The translations under genes were made by a program, and so were the position numbers. Positions 17,186-26,667 of a DNA stretch of 64,000 nucleotides are shown in pieces. Origin of the DNA: Vampirovibrio chlorellavorus. Its GTDB lineage: Bacteria; Cyanobacteriota; Vampirovibrionia; Vampirovibrionales; Vampirovibrionaceae. The notes below the pieces were generated by a model. It did not search any database. It was given only the letters and a program-made list of their open reading frames with translations, and had not been told where the DNA came from. The DNA is taken from positions 496,001-560,000 of the forward strand of contig QFWI01000011.1 in NCBI GenBank assembly GCA_003149345.1. Direction: 5' to 3'. Positions within the stretch are counted from its first letter, which is position 1; each line of letters opens with the position of its first letter.

Positions 17186-19171
17186 ATGGTTCCCATGACA
17201 AGCAGTATTCAAGTAAAACTTCCCGATGGTAGCGTGAGAGAATTGGCCCAAGGCGCCACTGTCCAAGATTTGGCAGCCTCGATTGGCGCAGGGCTTGCCA
17301 GGGCCGCTATGGCCTCCGTGATTAACGGTACCTTACGGGACTTGAGAACCCCCTTGCAGGATGGGGATACCGTGCGCATCCTCACCAAAAAAGATGCCGA
17401 ATCGCTGGAAGTGCTGCGCCATTCCGCCGCGCATATTTTGGCCCAGGCCGTACAAACCCTGTGGCCGGGTACCAAAGTGGCCACCGGCCCAGCCATTGAA
17501 ACCGGGTTTTACTACGATTTAGACATCCCCAACCACAAACTCAGCCCGGATGACTTCCCCAAAATTGAAGCGGAAATGCAACGCATCGCCAAAGAAGGGC
17601 AGCTGTTTGATCGCTATGTGATCCCCGATGTAGAGGCTAAAATCGCTGAATTTAAAACCACCGGGGAGCGCTACAAGGCCGAAATTCTGGAAAAATACAA
17701 AGACGCCCCGGAAAGCACACTGTACATCAACAAAGATCCCAAAACCGGGGCGGACATCTGGTTTGACTTGTGCGAAGGTCCCCACCTGCCGGACTCCTCC
17801 TGGCTCAAGACCTTTAAAATTCTCAGCGTGGCGGGCGCCTACTGGCGAGGCGATGCCAATAACCCTATGCTGCAACGGGTTTACGCCACTGCGTTTTGGG
17901 AGCAAAAGGACCTGGATGCCTACCTGCACCAGATGGAAGAGGCCGACAAACGGGATCACCGTAAGCTCTCCAAGGAATACGACCTGTTCAGCATTGAAGA
18001 GGAAGTGGGCTCCGGCCTGATTCTGTGGCATCCCAACCTGGCCACCGTGCGGGAAGAGCTGGAAAACTACTGGCGTCGGGAGCACCGCAAACGGGGCTAC
18101 GACCTGGTGTACACCCCGCACATCGCCAAGCGGGATCTGTGGGACACCTCCGGCCACACCGGCTTTTACATGGAAAACATGTACACCATGGAAATCGACG
18201 AGCAGGAATACATCGTCAAACCCATGAACTGCCCCATGCACGTGCTTATCTTCAAAGGGCGCATCCGCAGCTACCGGGAACTCCCCTTGCGCCTGAGCGA
18301 GCTGGGCACTGTGTACCGCTACGAGAAATCCGGCACCATGCACGGACTGAGCCGGGTGCGGGGCTTTACGCAGGATGACGCCCACCTGTTCTGCCGCATT
18401 GATCAGATTCGCAGTGAAGTGGTGGAAGTGATTCGCTTTGTGGATGACACCTTAAAGCTGTTTGATATGAGCTTTGAGGTGGAACTGTCCACTCGCCCGG
18501 AAAAGTGCATTGGCGATATCGCCATTTGGGATCAGGCCGAACAAGCGCTGAAAGAGGCCTTGGAAGAATACGGCCTGAATTACCAGATTAACGAGGGCGA
18601 TGGAGCATTCTACGGCCCCAAAATCGACTTCAAGCTGAAGGACGCCATTGGGCGCACCTGGCAATGTTCCACCGTGCAGCTGGACTTCAATCTGCCAGAG
18701 CGCTTTGACCTGAAATACACCGACCGGGATGGTCAGGCCAAGCGGCCCATCATGATTCACCGGGCTATTTTTGGCAGTCTGGAGCGCTTTGCGGGTACGC
18801 TGATTGAGCATTACTCCGGCGCTTTCCCGGCGTGGCTGGCCCCCCAACAGGTGGCCATTTTGCCAATTGCCGATCGGCACGTGGAATACGCCCAGCAAGT
18901 GGAAGCCACCCTGCGGGCGGACATGGTGCGGGCCAAAACGGATATTTCCAACGAGGGCATTGGTCACAAAATTCGCCAAGCCCAGCTGGCCAAAATTCCC
19001 TACATGCTGATCATTGGGGACAAGGAACTGGAAGCCTACCAGGTGGCGGTGCGCAGCCGCAGCCAGGGTGACCTGGGCGCTGTTTCCCTCAGCCTGTTCG
19101 CCGAGCAACTGCAAGCTGAAATCGCCACCAAGGGCAAACAAACGGTTAACGTCCCCCAGCAGGTGGGTTAA
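17186..19171 (+). CDS. thrS: Threonyl-tRNA synthetase
   Basis: Charges tRNA-Thr in the cytoplasm. Of the 661 residues, an N-terminal TGS domain (about 6-66) precedes the editing domain with HSAAH at about 78-82 and the paired motif CEGPH near 199. The class II catalytic core follows (MNCPMHV, RYEKSGTMHGLSRVRGFTQDD split over two lines of the gene), and then the anticodon-binding domain from about 545. ATGs at 17186 and 17195 are both possible; the latter begins MTSSIQVKLPDGS. The stop is only 3 bases before a GH8 gene, implying one transcript. Confidence 0.97.
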   Translation: MVPMTSSIQVKLPDGSVRELAQGATVQDLAASIGAGLARAAMASVINGTLRDLRTPLQDGDTVRILTKKDAESLEVLRHSAAHILAQAVQTLWPGTKVATGPAIETGFYYDLDIPNHKLSPDDFPKIEAEMQRIAKEGQLFDRYVIPDVEAKIAEFKTTGERYKAEILEKYKDAPESTLYINKDPKTGADIWFDLCEGPHLPDSSWLKTFKILSVAGAYWRGDANNPMLQRVYATAFWEQKDLDAYLHQMEEADKRDHRKLSKEYDLFSIEEEVGSGLILWHPNLATVREELENYWRREHRKRGYDLVYTPHIAKRDLWDTSGHTGFYMENMYTMEIDEQEYIVKPMNCPMHVLIFKGRIRSYRELPLRLSELGTVYRYEKSGTMHGLSRVRGFTQDDAHLFCRIDQIRSEVVEVIRFVDDTLKLFDMSFEVELSTRPEKCIGDIAIWDQAEQALKEALEEYGLNYQINEGDGAFYGPKIDFKLKDAIGRTWQCSTVQLDFNLPERFDLKYTDRDGQAKRPIMIHRAIFGSLERFAGTLIEHYSGAFPAWLAPQQVAILPIADRHVEYAQQVEATLRADMVRAKTDISNEGIGHKIRQAQLAKIPYMLIIGDKELEAYQVAVRSRSQGDLGAVSLSLFAEQLQAEIATKGKQTVNVPQQVG

Positions 19172-19174
19172 GTC

Positions 19175-20419
19175 ATGCGATCTTGCAGGTCAGCGCATCG
19201 CCTCCTTGTCTGGATGGGGATGATACTTGCTTTCCTGGTGCTGATGGCAACCTTTCGCTTGCCCAAGGTTAGCGCGGCTCCCCTCCTGAACGAACTGGAA
19301 GTTCGGGGGCTGCTGCAAAGCAGTTGGACTCAGTACAAAAACACCTTCATCCAGGTGGATGGTCGGGTGATTGATTACAATGGCAACATCAGCACCTCGG
19401 AAGGGCAGGCCTACGCCATGCTCCGGGCCCTTTGGATGCGGGACAAACCCACCTTTGACGCCACCTACCGGTGGGCCAAGGACAACTTGCAAATCCCCCG
19501 GGGTGACCATCTGTTCTCCTGGAAGTGGGGGCAGAAGGCCGACAAAAGCTGGGGGGCTCTGGATACCACCAGCGCCACGGATGCCGATCAGGATATTGCT
19601 TTGGCTTTGATTTTGGGGGCCAAAATTTGGAACGAGCCTCAGTATCAAAGCGAAGCCTTGCCCATTCTCAACGAGATTTGGGATCGACTGACTCTGAATG
19701 CGCCGCTTGGGCGGGTACTGCTGCCGGGTGATTGGCCCCCAAAAGGGCGCACCTACCAGATCAACCCCTCCTACTTTGCCCCTTACGCCTATCGGGTGTT
19801 TGCGGAAGTGGATGACAACCACGACTGGACGTTGCTGATCGATTCCTCGTACGAGATTATGAGCCGAGCGGTCACTCAGACCGAAAGTGGCCTGATGCCG
19901 GACTGGGTGGAAATCTCGCTGGATAATGACAATATCCAGTTGTACAACGATCCATTGGATGCCCGCAGTGACTTTGGCTATGAGGCCATCCGGGTTTACT
20001 GGCGGGTGGCGCTGGACGCCCTGATGAACCCGCTGGAAAAGCGGGCTACCCAACTACTGAAAACCAAAAATATGCTGCCCCGCTATTGGAAAATCCGCAA
20101 GGATCTGCCCATTTCCATTACCTGGGATGGCATTGTCCGCCATCCTGAGCTGCAATCCGGGGCCATTTACGGAGCCGTATTCCCTAGTTTGTACCTGCAA
20201 GATGAACGGTTGGGCCAAGAATTATTGCAGAAGAAGATTGTGCCCAATTTAAAGCCCGGTGGCCAGTGGAACACCAAAAATGATTATTACGCCCAAAACT
20301 GGCTCTGGTGCGGGTTGGGGCTCTACAACATCTATCTGGATCCGACACGCTTTAGCCGGGGCTCCGCCATAGGCCGTTTGAACCGGCTGTTTTCGCTGGC
20401 TCCCACCGAAGTTTACTGA
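19175..20419 (+). CDS. Glycoside hydrolase family 8 (endoglucanase-like)
   Basis: Probable secreted beta-1,4-glucanase. A signal peptide of about 35 residues (LVWMGMILAFLVLMATF, cleavage near VSAAP) precedes a GH8 catalytic domain. The acid Glu is in TSEGQAYAMLRALW (about 72) and the base Asp region in TSATDADQDIALALILGAK (about 132-138). The length of 414 fits GH8/BcsZ. No cellulose-synthase genes are nearby, so a role in cellulose synthesis is not indicated by context. It starts 3 bases after thrS, with AGGTGGG inside the thrS tail serving as ribosome site, so translation is coupled. It could degrade algal or plant glucan, or tailor the cell's own glucan. Confidence 0.88.
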   Translation: MRSCRSAHRLLVWMGMILAFLVLMATFRLPKVSAAPLLNELEVRGLLQSSWTQYKNTFIQVDGRVIDYNGNISTSEGQAYAMLRALWMRDKPTFDATYRWAKDNLQIPRGDHLFSWKWGQKADKSWGALDTTSATDADQDIALALILGAKIWNEPQYQSEALPILNEIWDRLTLNAPLGRVLLPGDWPPKGRTYQINPSYFAPYAYRVFAEVDDNHDWTLLIDSSYEIMSRAVTQTESGLMPDWVEISLDNDNIQLYNDPLDARSDFGYEAIRVYWRVALDALMNPLEKRATQLLKTKNMLPRYWKIRKDLPISITWDGIVRHPELQSGAIYGAVFPSLYLQDERLGQELLQKKIVPNLKPGGQWNTKNDYYAQNWLWCGLGLYNIYLDPTRFSRGSAIGRLNRLFSLAPTEVY

Positions 20420-20557
20420 GTTTGTGAGTCTTATTGTTTCTAATTGTTAAAATTGGCCTACAAAGCCTAAACTTTTCAGCGTGTTGAACCGAAAGAGATC
20501 AGTATTCCTCTTCATGGTTGGACGTTTTTGAGAGCGCAAAGCGGGAGTTTAAGGCCT

Positions 20558-20938
20558 ATGAATCAACGTTGGTATGACAAAGATCCCACCCTGTCCATGG
20601 CCATTAGCCTGCTGCAAAACGCCTCGCACACGCATCAGGAAATGACCGCCCGGTACTTGTTTTCGGTGATGAAATCCAATGGGCTGCTCGATTCCGCCGA
20701 GCTACGCACCCAAACCGAGCGCGTGCGTTTTATCTTTCCCAACTTCCGTCGTAGCGGCTTTGAAATGCATGCCCGTCACTTGGTAGAGTTGCTCAAGCAT
20801 CTGAACGCCGAGGATCAGCAAGAAATGGCCGTGAAACTGATCAACTACATTTACATCCTGGATGGCGATCTGAGCGAGTTGCCCCTCTTGCAAGAGGAAG
20901 CGGAGGCTCGTTTTATGCCTCAATCCGAACTGGGTTAG
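20558..20938 (+). CDS. Hypothetical protein, helical, 126 aa
   Basis: Not recognised. The frame opens at a TTG at 20528, but ATG 20558 (MNQRWYDKDPTLSMAISLL) has AAGG upstream and is preferred. The product is soluble and largely helical, with TARYLFSVMKSNGLLDSAEL and MHARHLVELLKHLN segments and an acidic end. Codon use resembles its neighbours, so it is likely real. It follows the GH8 gene by 138 bases, beyond which a hairpin lies. Confidence 0.65.
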   Translation: MNQRWYDKDPTLSMAISLLQNASHTHQEMTARYLFSVMKSNGLLDSAELRTQTERVRFIFPNFRRSGFEMHARHLVELLKHLNAEDQQEMAVKLINYIYILDGDLSELPLLQEEAEARFMPQSELG

Positions 20939-21252
20939 CGGCAGAGATACCAGTCATCGCAACACAGGCAAGGCCTCTCGGATTTTCAGGGAGGCCTTAT
21001 TGCATGGTGCGGTGCGGTAGCGGGGACTTCCGCGGCCTATTGCCTATTTAGGGGGCAGTGGCCTTCTGGGGAGGGGCCTTCAATCAAAAGGCGGGGAAGG
21101 GAGCCGGGGATAAGGCTTACATTGCGCTTCGTAACAAGATGCCCGCATGGAAGCAATCAGCCTCTTTTATTTGTTTTTTTATCTATATGGATGTGAAGTA
21201 AGCTTTGAGCGGCCTTGCCGGACGATAGGAAAAGAAAGAGAGAGCAGGATAC
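20939..21252. other. Gene-free stretch with a hairpin
   Basis: No gene is seen. It contains the hairpin at 20970-20998 and a G-rich middle part (21020-21110). The last 70 bases carry the leader and ribosome site of the small gene at 21253. Confidence 0.5.
20970..20998 (+). terminator. Hairpin after the 126-aa gene
   Basis: AAGGCCTC and GAGGCCTT pair perfectly over 8 bases with a 13-nt loop. It is followed by ATTGC rather than a T-run, so termination is plausible but not strong. Confidence 0.45.
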
Positions 21253-21453
21253 ATGACTGAAACTGAACTGTCTTTAACATTGGGACTCGTGGTGGAGCCC
21301 GAGTATAACAAGGTGTATATCGACCCCCTGCTGCAAGCGGAAATTATGTACCTCAAGCAGGTATTCTGCATCAATAAATTGCAAACGGTCGAAGTGGGCA
21401 GAGCCAACCCTGATTTTTGGGCCGATTTGCTCCCCTGGCACAGCATTAATTAA
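21253..21453 (+). CDS. Small hypothetical protein, 66 aa
   Basis: Starts at ATG 21253 after an AG-rich leader (GAAAGAGAGAGCAGGATAC). The acidic product (MTETELSLTLGLVVEPEYNKVY at the start, in two halves) has no signal or membrane span and no family I recognise. A strong terminator follows within 30 bases, which supports a real short transcript. Confidence 0.5.
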   Translation: MTETELSLTLGLVVEPEYNKVYIDPLLQAEIMYLKQVFCINKLQTVEVGRANPDFWADLLPWHSIN

Positions 21454-21482
21454 GCGTAAGAAACCAGGGTATCAGTCTGCTG

Positions 21483-21512
21483 AACCGCCTGAGGTCATCA
21501 CCTGAGGCGGTT
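21483..21512. terminator. Bidirectional rho-independent terminator
   Basis: AACCGCCTGAGGT and ACCTGAGGCGGTT pair over 13 bases with one G-G mismatch and a 4-nt loop. TTTT follows on the plus strand and AA precedes it. It separates the small plus-strand gene from the convergent tolC-like gene. Confidence 0.75.
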
Positions 21513-21555
21513 TTCAGTGTAACGCAGACGCCTCAGGTTTTGAGAGCCTCCACCA

Positions 21556-22923
21556 TTACAGTAAATTCATCGGCAAAGGGCGTGAAATCAGTTCGCCCTG
21601 CAGAAGACCCAGCTCGTAGGCCAGCTGGATTTGGGCCAAATTGCTCCCCAACCGGGCTTCAATCAGGTTGGCGTTGCTGCGTGCCAGCTCCAACTGGCCA
21701 TCCAGCACCTCTTTGGTGCTGCTAAAGCCAGCCTTGTTACTGATTTCTAGTTGCCGAACCAGTGATATGGCCAATTCGTATCGTTGTTGGGCCAGCTGTA
21801 GATTTTTTTTAGCCGTCTGCACCTGGGCGTAAGCCCGGCTGAGCGCTGCGGACACCAGATCCAGGCCTTGTTCGGCTTGCAAATCCAGCTGTTTTAAATC
21901 GGCTTCCCGCTTACGCTTTTCCTGTCCAAAGCTCGCTTTGATCAGTTTTTGCAGCGCTTCCCGCCGCAGTGTCACTTCCTGAATATCGGGGCGGGTAAGG
22001 GCCATTTTCTGAGCCTTCTCCAGGGTTAAACTCTCCGGGAACAACTTAAGGGTGGGCACCATATTGATTTCGCTTTGCAGGCTGACTTCCTCCGGCACCA
22101 GCACGTTGTTCTCGGGCAAGTCCAGAAAATTACAGAGGGCTACCGAAGCGGAGTAATAAGCGTGATCAGCGCTCATATAGCGACTGTAGCGATCGATCAG
22201 CGCCATTTCCGTCTGGGTCACCCCAAAGCGATCGGTTTCCCCGTTGATGAAGCGGCTTTCCTCAACTTTAAGCTGGGTTTTTCCTTGTTCAATGGCCTGA
22301 AATGCTGAATATTTGGCCAGATAAGCCTGGGTCAGGGTGTAATATCGAGACGCGCTCTCCAGCAAGGCCTTTTGTCGGGCCACCTGAACGTGGGCGCGGG
22401 CGGCCTGGACGTTGGCGCTTTCCGCCTGCTTCATTAGTCCCAGCTGAATGGGGTTCAGCAAGATTAACGGGTTCGACTCCACAAGCTCTTTGGCCTGCGT
22501 CTCAGCCTCTTTGGCCTGTGCTTCCGCCTGGCGCACGGATAAGTTGCGTTCCGCGGCTGCTTTCAGGACTTTTTCCAGACCGATTTTTTGCAAATCATCC
22601 ACCGCCCCATATAAAGGGGCCGTCTGCCATTTCAGCTTCAGCACTTCCGCAATCACAGAAGTATCTGAAGGGGAGGCAGAGGCTCTGGCGTCCGTTTTTT
22701 CAGGCTTGGCAAAGGGTTTGCGAGCGGCCCGTGACAGCTTGTTGGGCTTTTCCAAAGGGCCATTCACGGTTGGCATGGGGGCCATCACATCCAAAGGAAT
22801 GGCCTCCCTGGCTGAAGGAGAGGCGGCTAAAACCGGTGAGAAAAGCTGTATGAGAAGCAAGCCAGTCCCAATGGTCAGGCGCAGGGCCGGATGTTGAAGG
22901 TGCGATGTGAAAATTGGACTCAT
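21556..22923 (-). CDS. TolC family outer-membrane efflux protein
   Basis: Outer-membrane channel of a tripartite exporter. The 455-residue precursor has a signal peptide (about 1-33, ending VLAASPS) and the long alternating helices of the TolC barrel-tunnel, seen as heptad segments such as SARAHVQVARQKALLESASRYY and QVQTAKKNLQLAQQRYELA in the gene. The Pro/Lys-rich stretch at about 50-90 is an unusual N-terminal extension. It is the last gene of a four-gene operon with the ABC permease, ATPase and HlyD-type adaptor, and starts 38 bases after the permease stop. Confidence 0.9.
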   Translation of the reverse strand: MSPIFTSHLQHPALRLTIGTGLLLIQLFSPVLAASPSAREAIPLDVMAPMPTVNGPLEKPNKLSRAARKPFAKPEKTDARASASPSDTSVIAEVLKLKWQTAPLYGAVDDLQKIGLEKVLKAAAERNLSVRQAEAQAKEAETQAKELVESNPLILLNPIQLGLMKQAESANVQAARAHVQVARQKALLESASRYYTLTQAYLAKYSAFQAIEQGKTQLKVEESRFINGETDRFGVTQTEMALIDRYSRYMSADHAYYSASVALCNFLDLPENNVLVPEEVSLQSEINMVPTLKLFPESLTLEKAQKMALTRPDIQEVTLRREALQKLIKASFGQEKRKREADLKQLDLQAEQGLDLVSAALSRAYAQVQTAKKNLQLAQQRYELAISLVRQLEISNKAGFSSTKEVLDGQLELARSNANLIEARLGSNLAQIQLAYELGLLQGELISRPLPMNLL

Positions 22924-22961
22924 GACTGCCTCTATCGTGCTGGAATTATTGTACTGGCTCC

Positions 22962-24128
22962 CTAGGTAATTTGCTTGTTAAAGCGCAAAATGCTGGCGCC
23001 CAGGGTGATCACGGCCATAATTAGCAAAATCACGGTTTGAAACCACAGATCGCCGCCGCCAATCCCTTTAATCACCACCCCGCGAATAATGTCCAGATAA
23101 TAGGTCAGGGGGAGCGAGTAGCTGATAATCTTGATAAACCAGGGCATGGGCTCCAGCGGAAAGACAAAGCCGGTGAGCAGCAAGCTGGGCAGAAAAATGG
23201 CAACCGTCAGCTGAATGGCCTGAACTTGGGTGCGGCAGAGAATGGAAATCAACAGCCCAATGCCCAGAGAGGTCAGGATAAAAATGAAGGAGGCCAGACA
23301 CAGGAACCAGAAACTGCCGGTAATGCTGATATTAAAGAACCAGACCATCACCCCCAGGGTTAGCAGCATGTCCAGAAAGCCGATAAAAGCATAGGGCAGG
23401 ACTTTTCCCAGCATTAAATCGGGGACTTTGACCGGACTGACCATCAACTGTTCTAATGTTCCAGACTCTCGTTCCCGGACCACCGCAAAACTGGTGAATA
23501 AAATGGTCAACATGTGCATGACAATGGCCAGAATGGCCGGTACCAGATAGTAGGCCGAGGACATTTTGGGGTTGTACAATACCTTGGTTTTTAGCTCAAT
23601 GCCTTCGGGCAGAGCGCTTTCGCCGTTCCCCAGACCGGCTTCCGCCAACAGTTTGCGGTTATGGTTAAACACCACCTGACTAGCCCCATCCACAATGGTT
23701 TTGGCAATGGTGCCCTGCGTACCATCCACGATGATGTTAATTTGCGGAGGTGTGATCCCTGCCAGGGCTTTCTCGGAGTAATCCGGCGGGATGATAATAC
23801 CCACCCGGTAATTCCCATTGCGGATTTTCTGCATCATGACCGCATCCGAGGGCACCTGATCCAGATCAAACAAGGTACTGTTCTGGAAATCAGCCATTAG
23901 ATCGCGGGAAGCGCTGCCCTGATCGTAGTTCACCACCACGGTGGCAATATGCTTGAGATCCCGTTGCACGGCCAATCCGGTCACCATCAGCTGAATCACC
24001 GGCAGGGCGATGATAAACATAACCAGATAAGGGTCCCGTAGTAACTGGATAATCTCCTTGCGAAAAATGGACTGGATTCCAGCCCAGCTCAAGCCCAGGA
24101 ATTCGCCCCGCCTCAAGGCCTCAAGCAT
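22962..24128 (-). CDS. ABC-2 type transporter permease
   Basis: Inner-membrane permease of about 388 residues. One N-terminal span (DPYLVMFIIALPVIQLMV) is followed by a large periplasmic loop of about 130 residues and a C-terminal group of five spans, the plan of YhhJ/YbhS/YbhR proteins. The cytoplasmic motif VRERESGTLEQLMVSPVK is typical. ATG 24128 overlaps the ATPase stop as ATGCTTGA, which indicates translational coupling; the longer frame to 24164 is less likely. Only one permease gene is in the operon, so a homodimer is implied. Confidence 0.92.
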   Translation of the reverse strand: MLEALRRGEFLGLSWAGIQSIFRKEIIQLLRDPYLVMFIIALPVIQLMVTGLAVQRDLKHIATVVVNYDQGSASRDLMADFQNSTLFDLDQVPSDAVMMQKIRNGNYRVGIIIPPDYSEKALAGITPPQINIIVDGTQGTIAKTIVDGASQVVFNHNRKLLAEAGLGNGESALPEGIELKTKVLYNPKMSSAYYLVPAILAIVMHMLTILFTSFAVVRERESGTLEQLMVSPVKVPDLMLGKVLPYAFIGFLDMLLTLGVMVWFFNISITGSFWFLCLASFIFILTSLGIGLLISILCRTQVQAIQLTVAIFLPSLLLTGFVFPLEPMPWFIKIISYSLPLTYYLDIIRGVVIKGIGGGDLWFQTVILLIMAVITLGASILRFNKQIT

Positions 24129-25191
24129 CGTTGTTATCCTCATCGTCATCAAAGCCACTGGCATGGGTCTGAGCCATCTTGTGCCCCAAATCCTTCTGGC
24201 GGCTCTCGTCTTCGGCCATGCTGGCTTTGGTGAGGGTCACAAATACGTCTTCCAGCGACGGTTCAATGGCCCGAATCTGCTGAACGGCAACATCAGCCCG
24301 ATCCAGATCCCGGGTTAGGCGGGCCAGCACATCGGCATCCTCACTGACCACATGCAGGGCCTGTCCGAAAATGGTCACATCCTGCACGTAGGGGAGGGCC
24401 TTGATTTGGTTAAAGGTCTTCACCAGAGGTTTGCACAGCACCTCCAGGCGCACGTTTCCCTCACCCACAACAGCTTTAGCGTGCTTTAACTCTTCCAGTC
24501 CCCCACTGACAATGAGTTTGGAGTTGTAAATATAGCCCAGGCTGCTGCATCGCTCCGCTTCATCCATATAGTGGGTGGTCACAAACAGCGTGACCCCATT
24601 ACTGGCCAGTGTAAACAGCAAATCCCACAAGCCCCGGCGGGCTACCGGATCCATGGAGGCCGTAGGCTCATCCAGAAAGATAATTTCAGGCTGGTGCACC
24701 AAAGCACAACACAAGGCCAGCCGCTGTTTCCAGCCCCCCGATAACTGTCGGGCCAAAAAGCTCCGGTAATGCCCAATGCCCACCAAATCAATCACCTCTT
24801 CTTTGCGGCGTTTGGCGCCAGAGCCCTTGACGCCGTAAAGCTGAGCGTAGAAGTCGATATTCTCTTTCACCGTGAGGTCTTCGTAGAGGCTGAACTTTTG
24901 AGGCATATAGCCGATTTTGGAGCGAATGCGCTCGGGATCGCGACGCACATCAATGCCGCTCACCAATGCTTTCCCGGAGGTGGGTGCCAGCAGGCCGCAC
25001 AGCATTTTAATGGTGGTGGACTTCCCAGACCCGTTGGGCCCTAAAAAGCCGAAAATCTCGCCCTTATCGATGTGCAGATTGAGGTGATCCACTGCTACTT
25101 TTTCCCCAAAGGTGCGCACCAGGTTTTCAGTCAGAATGGCCGGTTCTGACAACTGCTTGCGGGGCTGGGTTTCGGCGGGAAGGGTCATCAT
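24121..25191 (-). CDS. ABC transporter ATP-binding protein
   Basis: Energises the exporter on the cytoplasmic face. The nucleotide-binding domain shows Walker A GPNGSGKST (about 54-62), Q-loop in GYMPQKFSLYEDLTV, signature LSGGWKQRLAL (about 150), Walker B IIFLDEPTASMDP, and a switch His in VTTHYMDEAE. A C-terminal extension of about 110 residues ends in an acidic DDDEDNNDA tail. It is of the DrrA/YbhF-like single-domain type, not the fused double-domain YbhF. It lies between the HlyD-type and permease genes. Confidence 0.95.
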   Translation of the reverse strand: MMTLPAETQPRKQLSEPAILTENLVRTFGEKVAVDHLNLHIDKGEIFGFLGPNGSGKSTTIKMLCGLLAPTSGKALVSGIDVRRDPERIRSKIGYMPQKFSLYEDLTVKENIDFYAQLYGVKGSGAKRRKEEVIDLVGIGHYRSFLARQLSGGWKQRLALCCALVHQPEIIFLDEPTASMDPVARRGLWDLLFTLASNGVTLFVTTHYMDEAERCSSLGYIYNSKLIVSGGLEELKHAKAVVGEGNVRLEVLCKPLVKTFNQIKALPYVQDVTIFGQALHVVSEDADVLARLTRDLDRADVAVQQIRAIEPSLEDVFVTLTKASMAEDESRQKDLGHKMAQTHASGFDDDEDNNDA

Positions 25192-25270
25192 GAATACTTT
25201 GAAAATTGGGGAGTGACGTTTGGCTCAAACGCTTAAACGCAGCATAGAGCAAACGGGTCAGGGCACTGAA

Positions 25271-26431
25271 TCAGTGGGCAAAGGAAACATCCACCTTCAT
25301 GCCGGGGTACAGGGAAACTTTACCGGTTTCATCCTTGTTGGCAATGGTAATCTTCAGGCGGAACGTCGATTCCTCACTGCTGCTATCCCCACCACTGTTG
25401 GGAATGAACTCGCTTTTGGGGTTGACGATGGCCACCTGACCCCGAAAATGGGCTTTGGGGTTACTGCGAGGGGTCACTGAAACCGATTGTCCCGGATGAA
25501 TCGAAAGGCTGGCCAGTTTGGATTCTGGCATGAAGACATCGGCCCACAGATGGTCATAATCGATAATGGTGATTACCGGTCGGCCCGGGGCAACCAAATC
25601 GCCGGGGGTTACGGCCACCACGCTGATATATCCGGCAGCGGGCGCCTGGATTCTGAGTTCCGACAACTGGGCTTCCATTGCTTTCAGATTACTGCGGGCC
25701 TTTTCCACATTGGCCGAGGCAATGCTCAATTCCTCCGAGTTGGCCCCTTTGGCCAATTGGCCGTACTGTGCCTTGGCCGCCGATAGCTGGGCACGGGCAA
25801 TCCGTTTTTCTTCAGGACGTCCACCGGATTTCATCAGGGCCAAAGCGGCTTTGGCGGCATTCAGGTTACTTTGGGCCGATTCCGCCGAAGCCACCAGTCC
25901 GTCATACTTCTGGCGGGAAATAATGCCCTCATCCAGCATGGATTTAGCCCCGTTCAACGCTTGCTGGGCTTGCTGGGCCTGAACTTCGGCGATTTGAACC
26001 TTGCTTTGGGCTTGCGCCACCTCTTCCGGGCGAGCCCCGGTCGAGACTATCCTTAAACGTTGTTCCGCTTGCTGGACACCAGCGCTGGCCTGACGCAACT
26101 GGCCGGTATCAGCGCCCTTGGCCAGTAGGGTTTCCTGAGCCAATGCCTGGGCCAGAGTTGCTTTGGCATCAGCGATTTTGGCCTGCAAATCGGTTTCATC
26201 AAACACGATTAAAGGCTGGCCCTTCTGCACCGTTTGGCCTTCCTGCACCAGGACTTGGAGGACACGCCCACCAAAGCGGGATCCATTTTTGAATTCGCGG
26301 GCCTGCACTTCACCAGCCAGTTTAAAAGCAGGCTGGGAGGGCCATAGCCCGGAGAAAGAAACCCCTAATGCAATGAGGCCCAGAAGCAGAACCGCGCTTA
26401 ACACCAGTTTGAACGAGAAAGGCTTACGCAT
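25271..26431 (-). CDS. HlyD-family periplasmic adaptor
   Basis: Membrane-fusion protein linking the inner-membrane ABC pump to TolC. One N-terminal anchor (about 7-25), a lipoyl-type half-motif (GGRVLQVLVQEGQTVQKGQPL), a long helical hairpin with LRQASAGVQQAEQRL-like heptads, the second lipoyl half (APAAGYISVVAVTPGDLV) and a beta-barrel region follow in order, as in YbhG/HlyD. It heads the operon (adaptor, ATPase, permease, TolC). No Shine-Dalgarno is obvious at ATG 26431, so initiation may be weak or leader-dependent. Confidence 0.92.
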   Translation of the reverse strand: MRKPFSFKLVLSAVLLLGLIALGVSFSGLWPSQPAFKLAGEVQAREFKNGSRFGGRVLQVLVQEGQTVQKGQPLIVFDETDLQAKIADAKATLAQALAQETLLAKGADTGQLRQASAGVQQAEQRLRIVSTGARPEEVAQAQSKVQIAEVQAQQAQQALNGAKSMLDEGIISRQKYDGLVASAESAQSNLNAAKAALALMKSGGRPEEKRIARAQLSAAKAQYGQLAKGANSEELSIASANVEKARSNLKAMEAQLSELRIQAPAAGYISVVAVTPGDLVAPGRPVITIIDYDHLWADVFMPESKLASLSIHPGQSVSVTPRSNPKAHFRGQVAIVNPKSEFIPNSGGDSSSEESTFRLKITIANKDETGKVSLYPGMKVDVSFAH

Positions 26432-26469
26432 GCAAATCAGAAAACTTTTTCAATTGACGGATAGCCATC

Positions 26470-26475
26470 ATTATA
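26470..26475 (-). promoter_or_regulatory. Likely -10 box of the exporter operon
   Basis: A perfect TATAAT on the minus strand lies about 39 bases before the adaptor gene's ATG. The -35 match is poor, so an activator may be needed. Confidence 0.4.
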
Positions 26476-26516
26476 CAGAAACTGGCTCGGAATCGAACCC
26501 TTTTTGTCCCTATTAA

Positions 26517-26552
26517 TGACTGAATGGATGACTGGATAGATGACTGGGGTGG
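26517..26552. repeat. Short 12-bp tandem repeat
   Basis: TGACTGAATGGA, TGACTGGATAGA and TGACTGGGGTGG repeat with a 12-base period and a few changes. It lies between the exporter operon and the sigma factor gene. Confidence 0.6.
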
Positions 26553-26667
26553 GAAAAAGTTCCTTGTTAAAGGCCCTTTCCTCGCCCGAATGCCAGCATT
26601 CCGAACCTGATGCTTACAAAAATTTCGCCCTGAAGCCCGGGTTGTGGATCCGGTTAGTCCAGACCCG

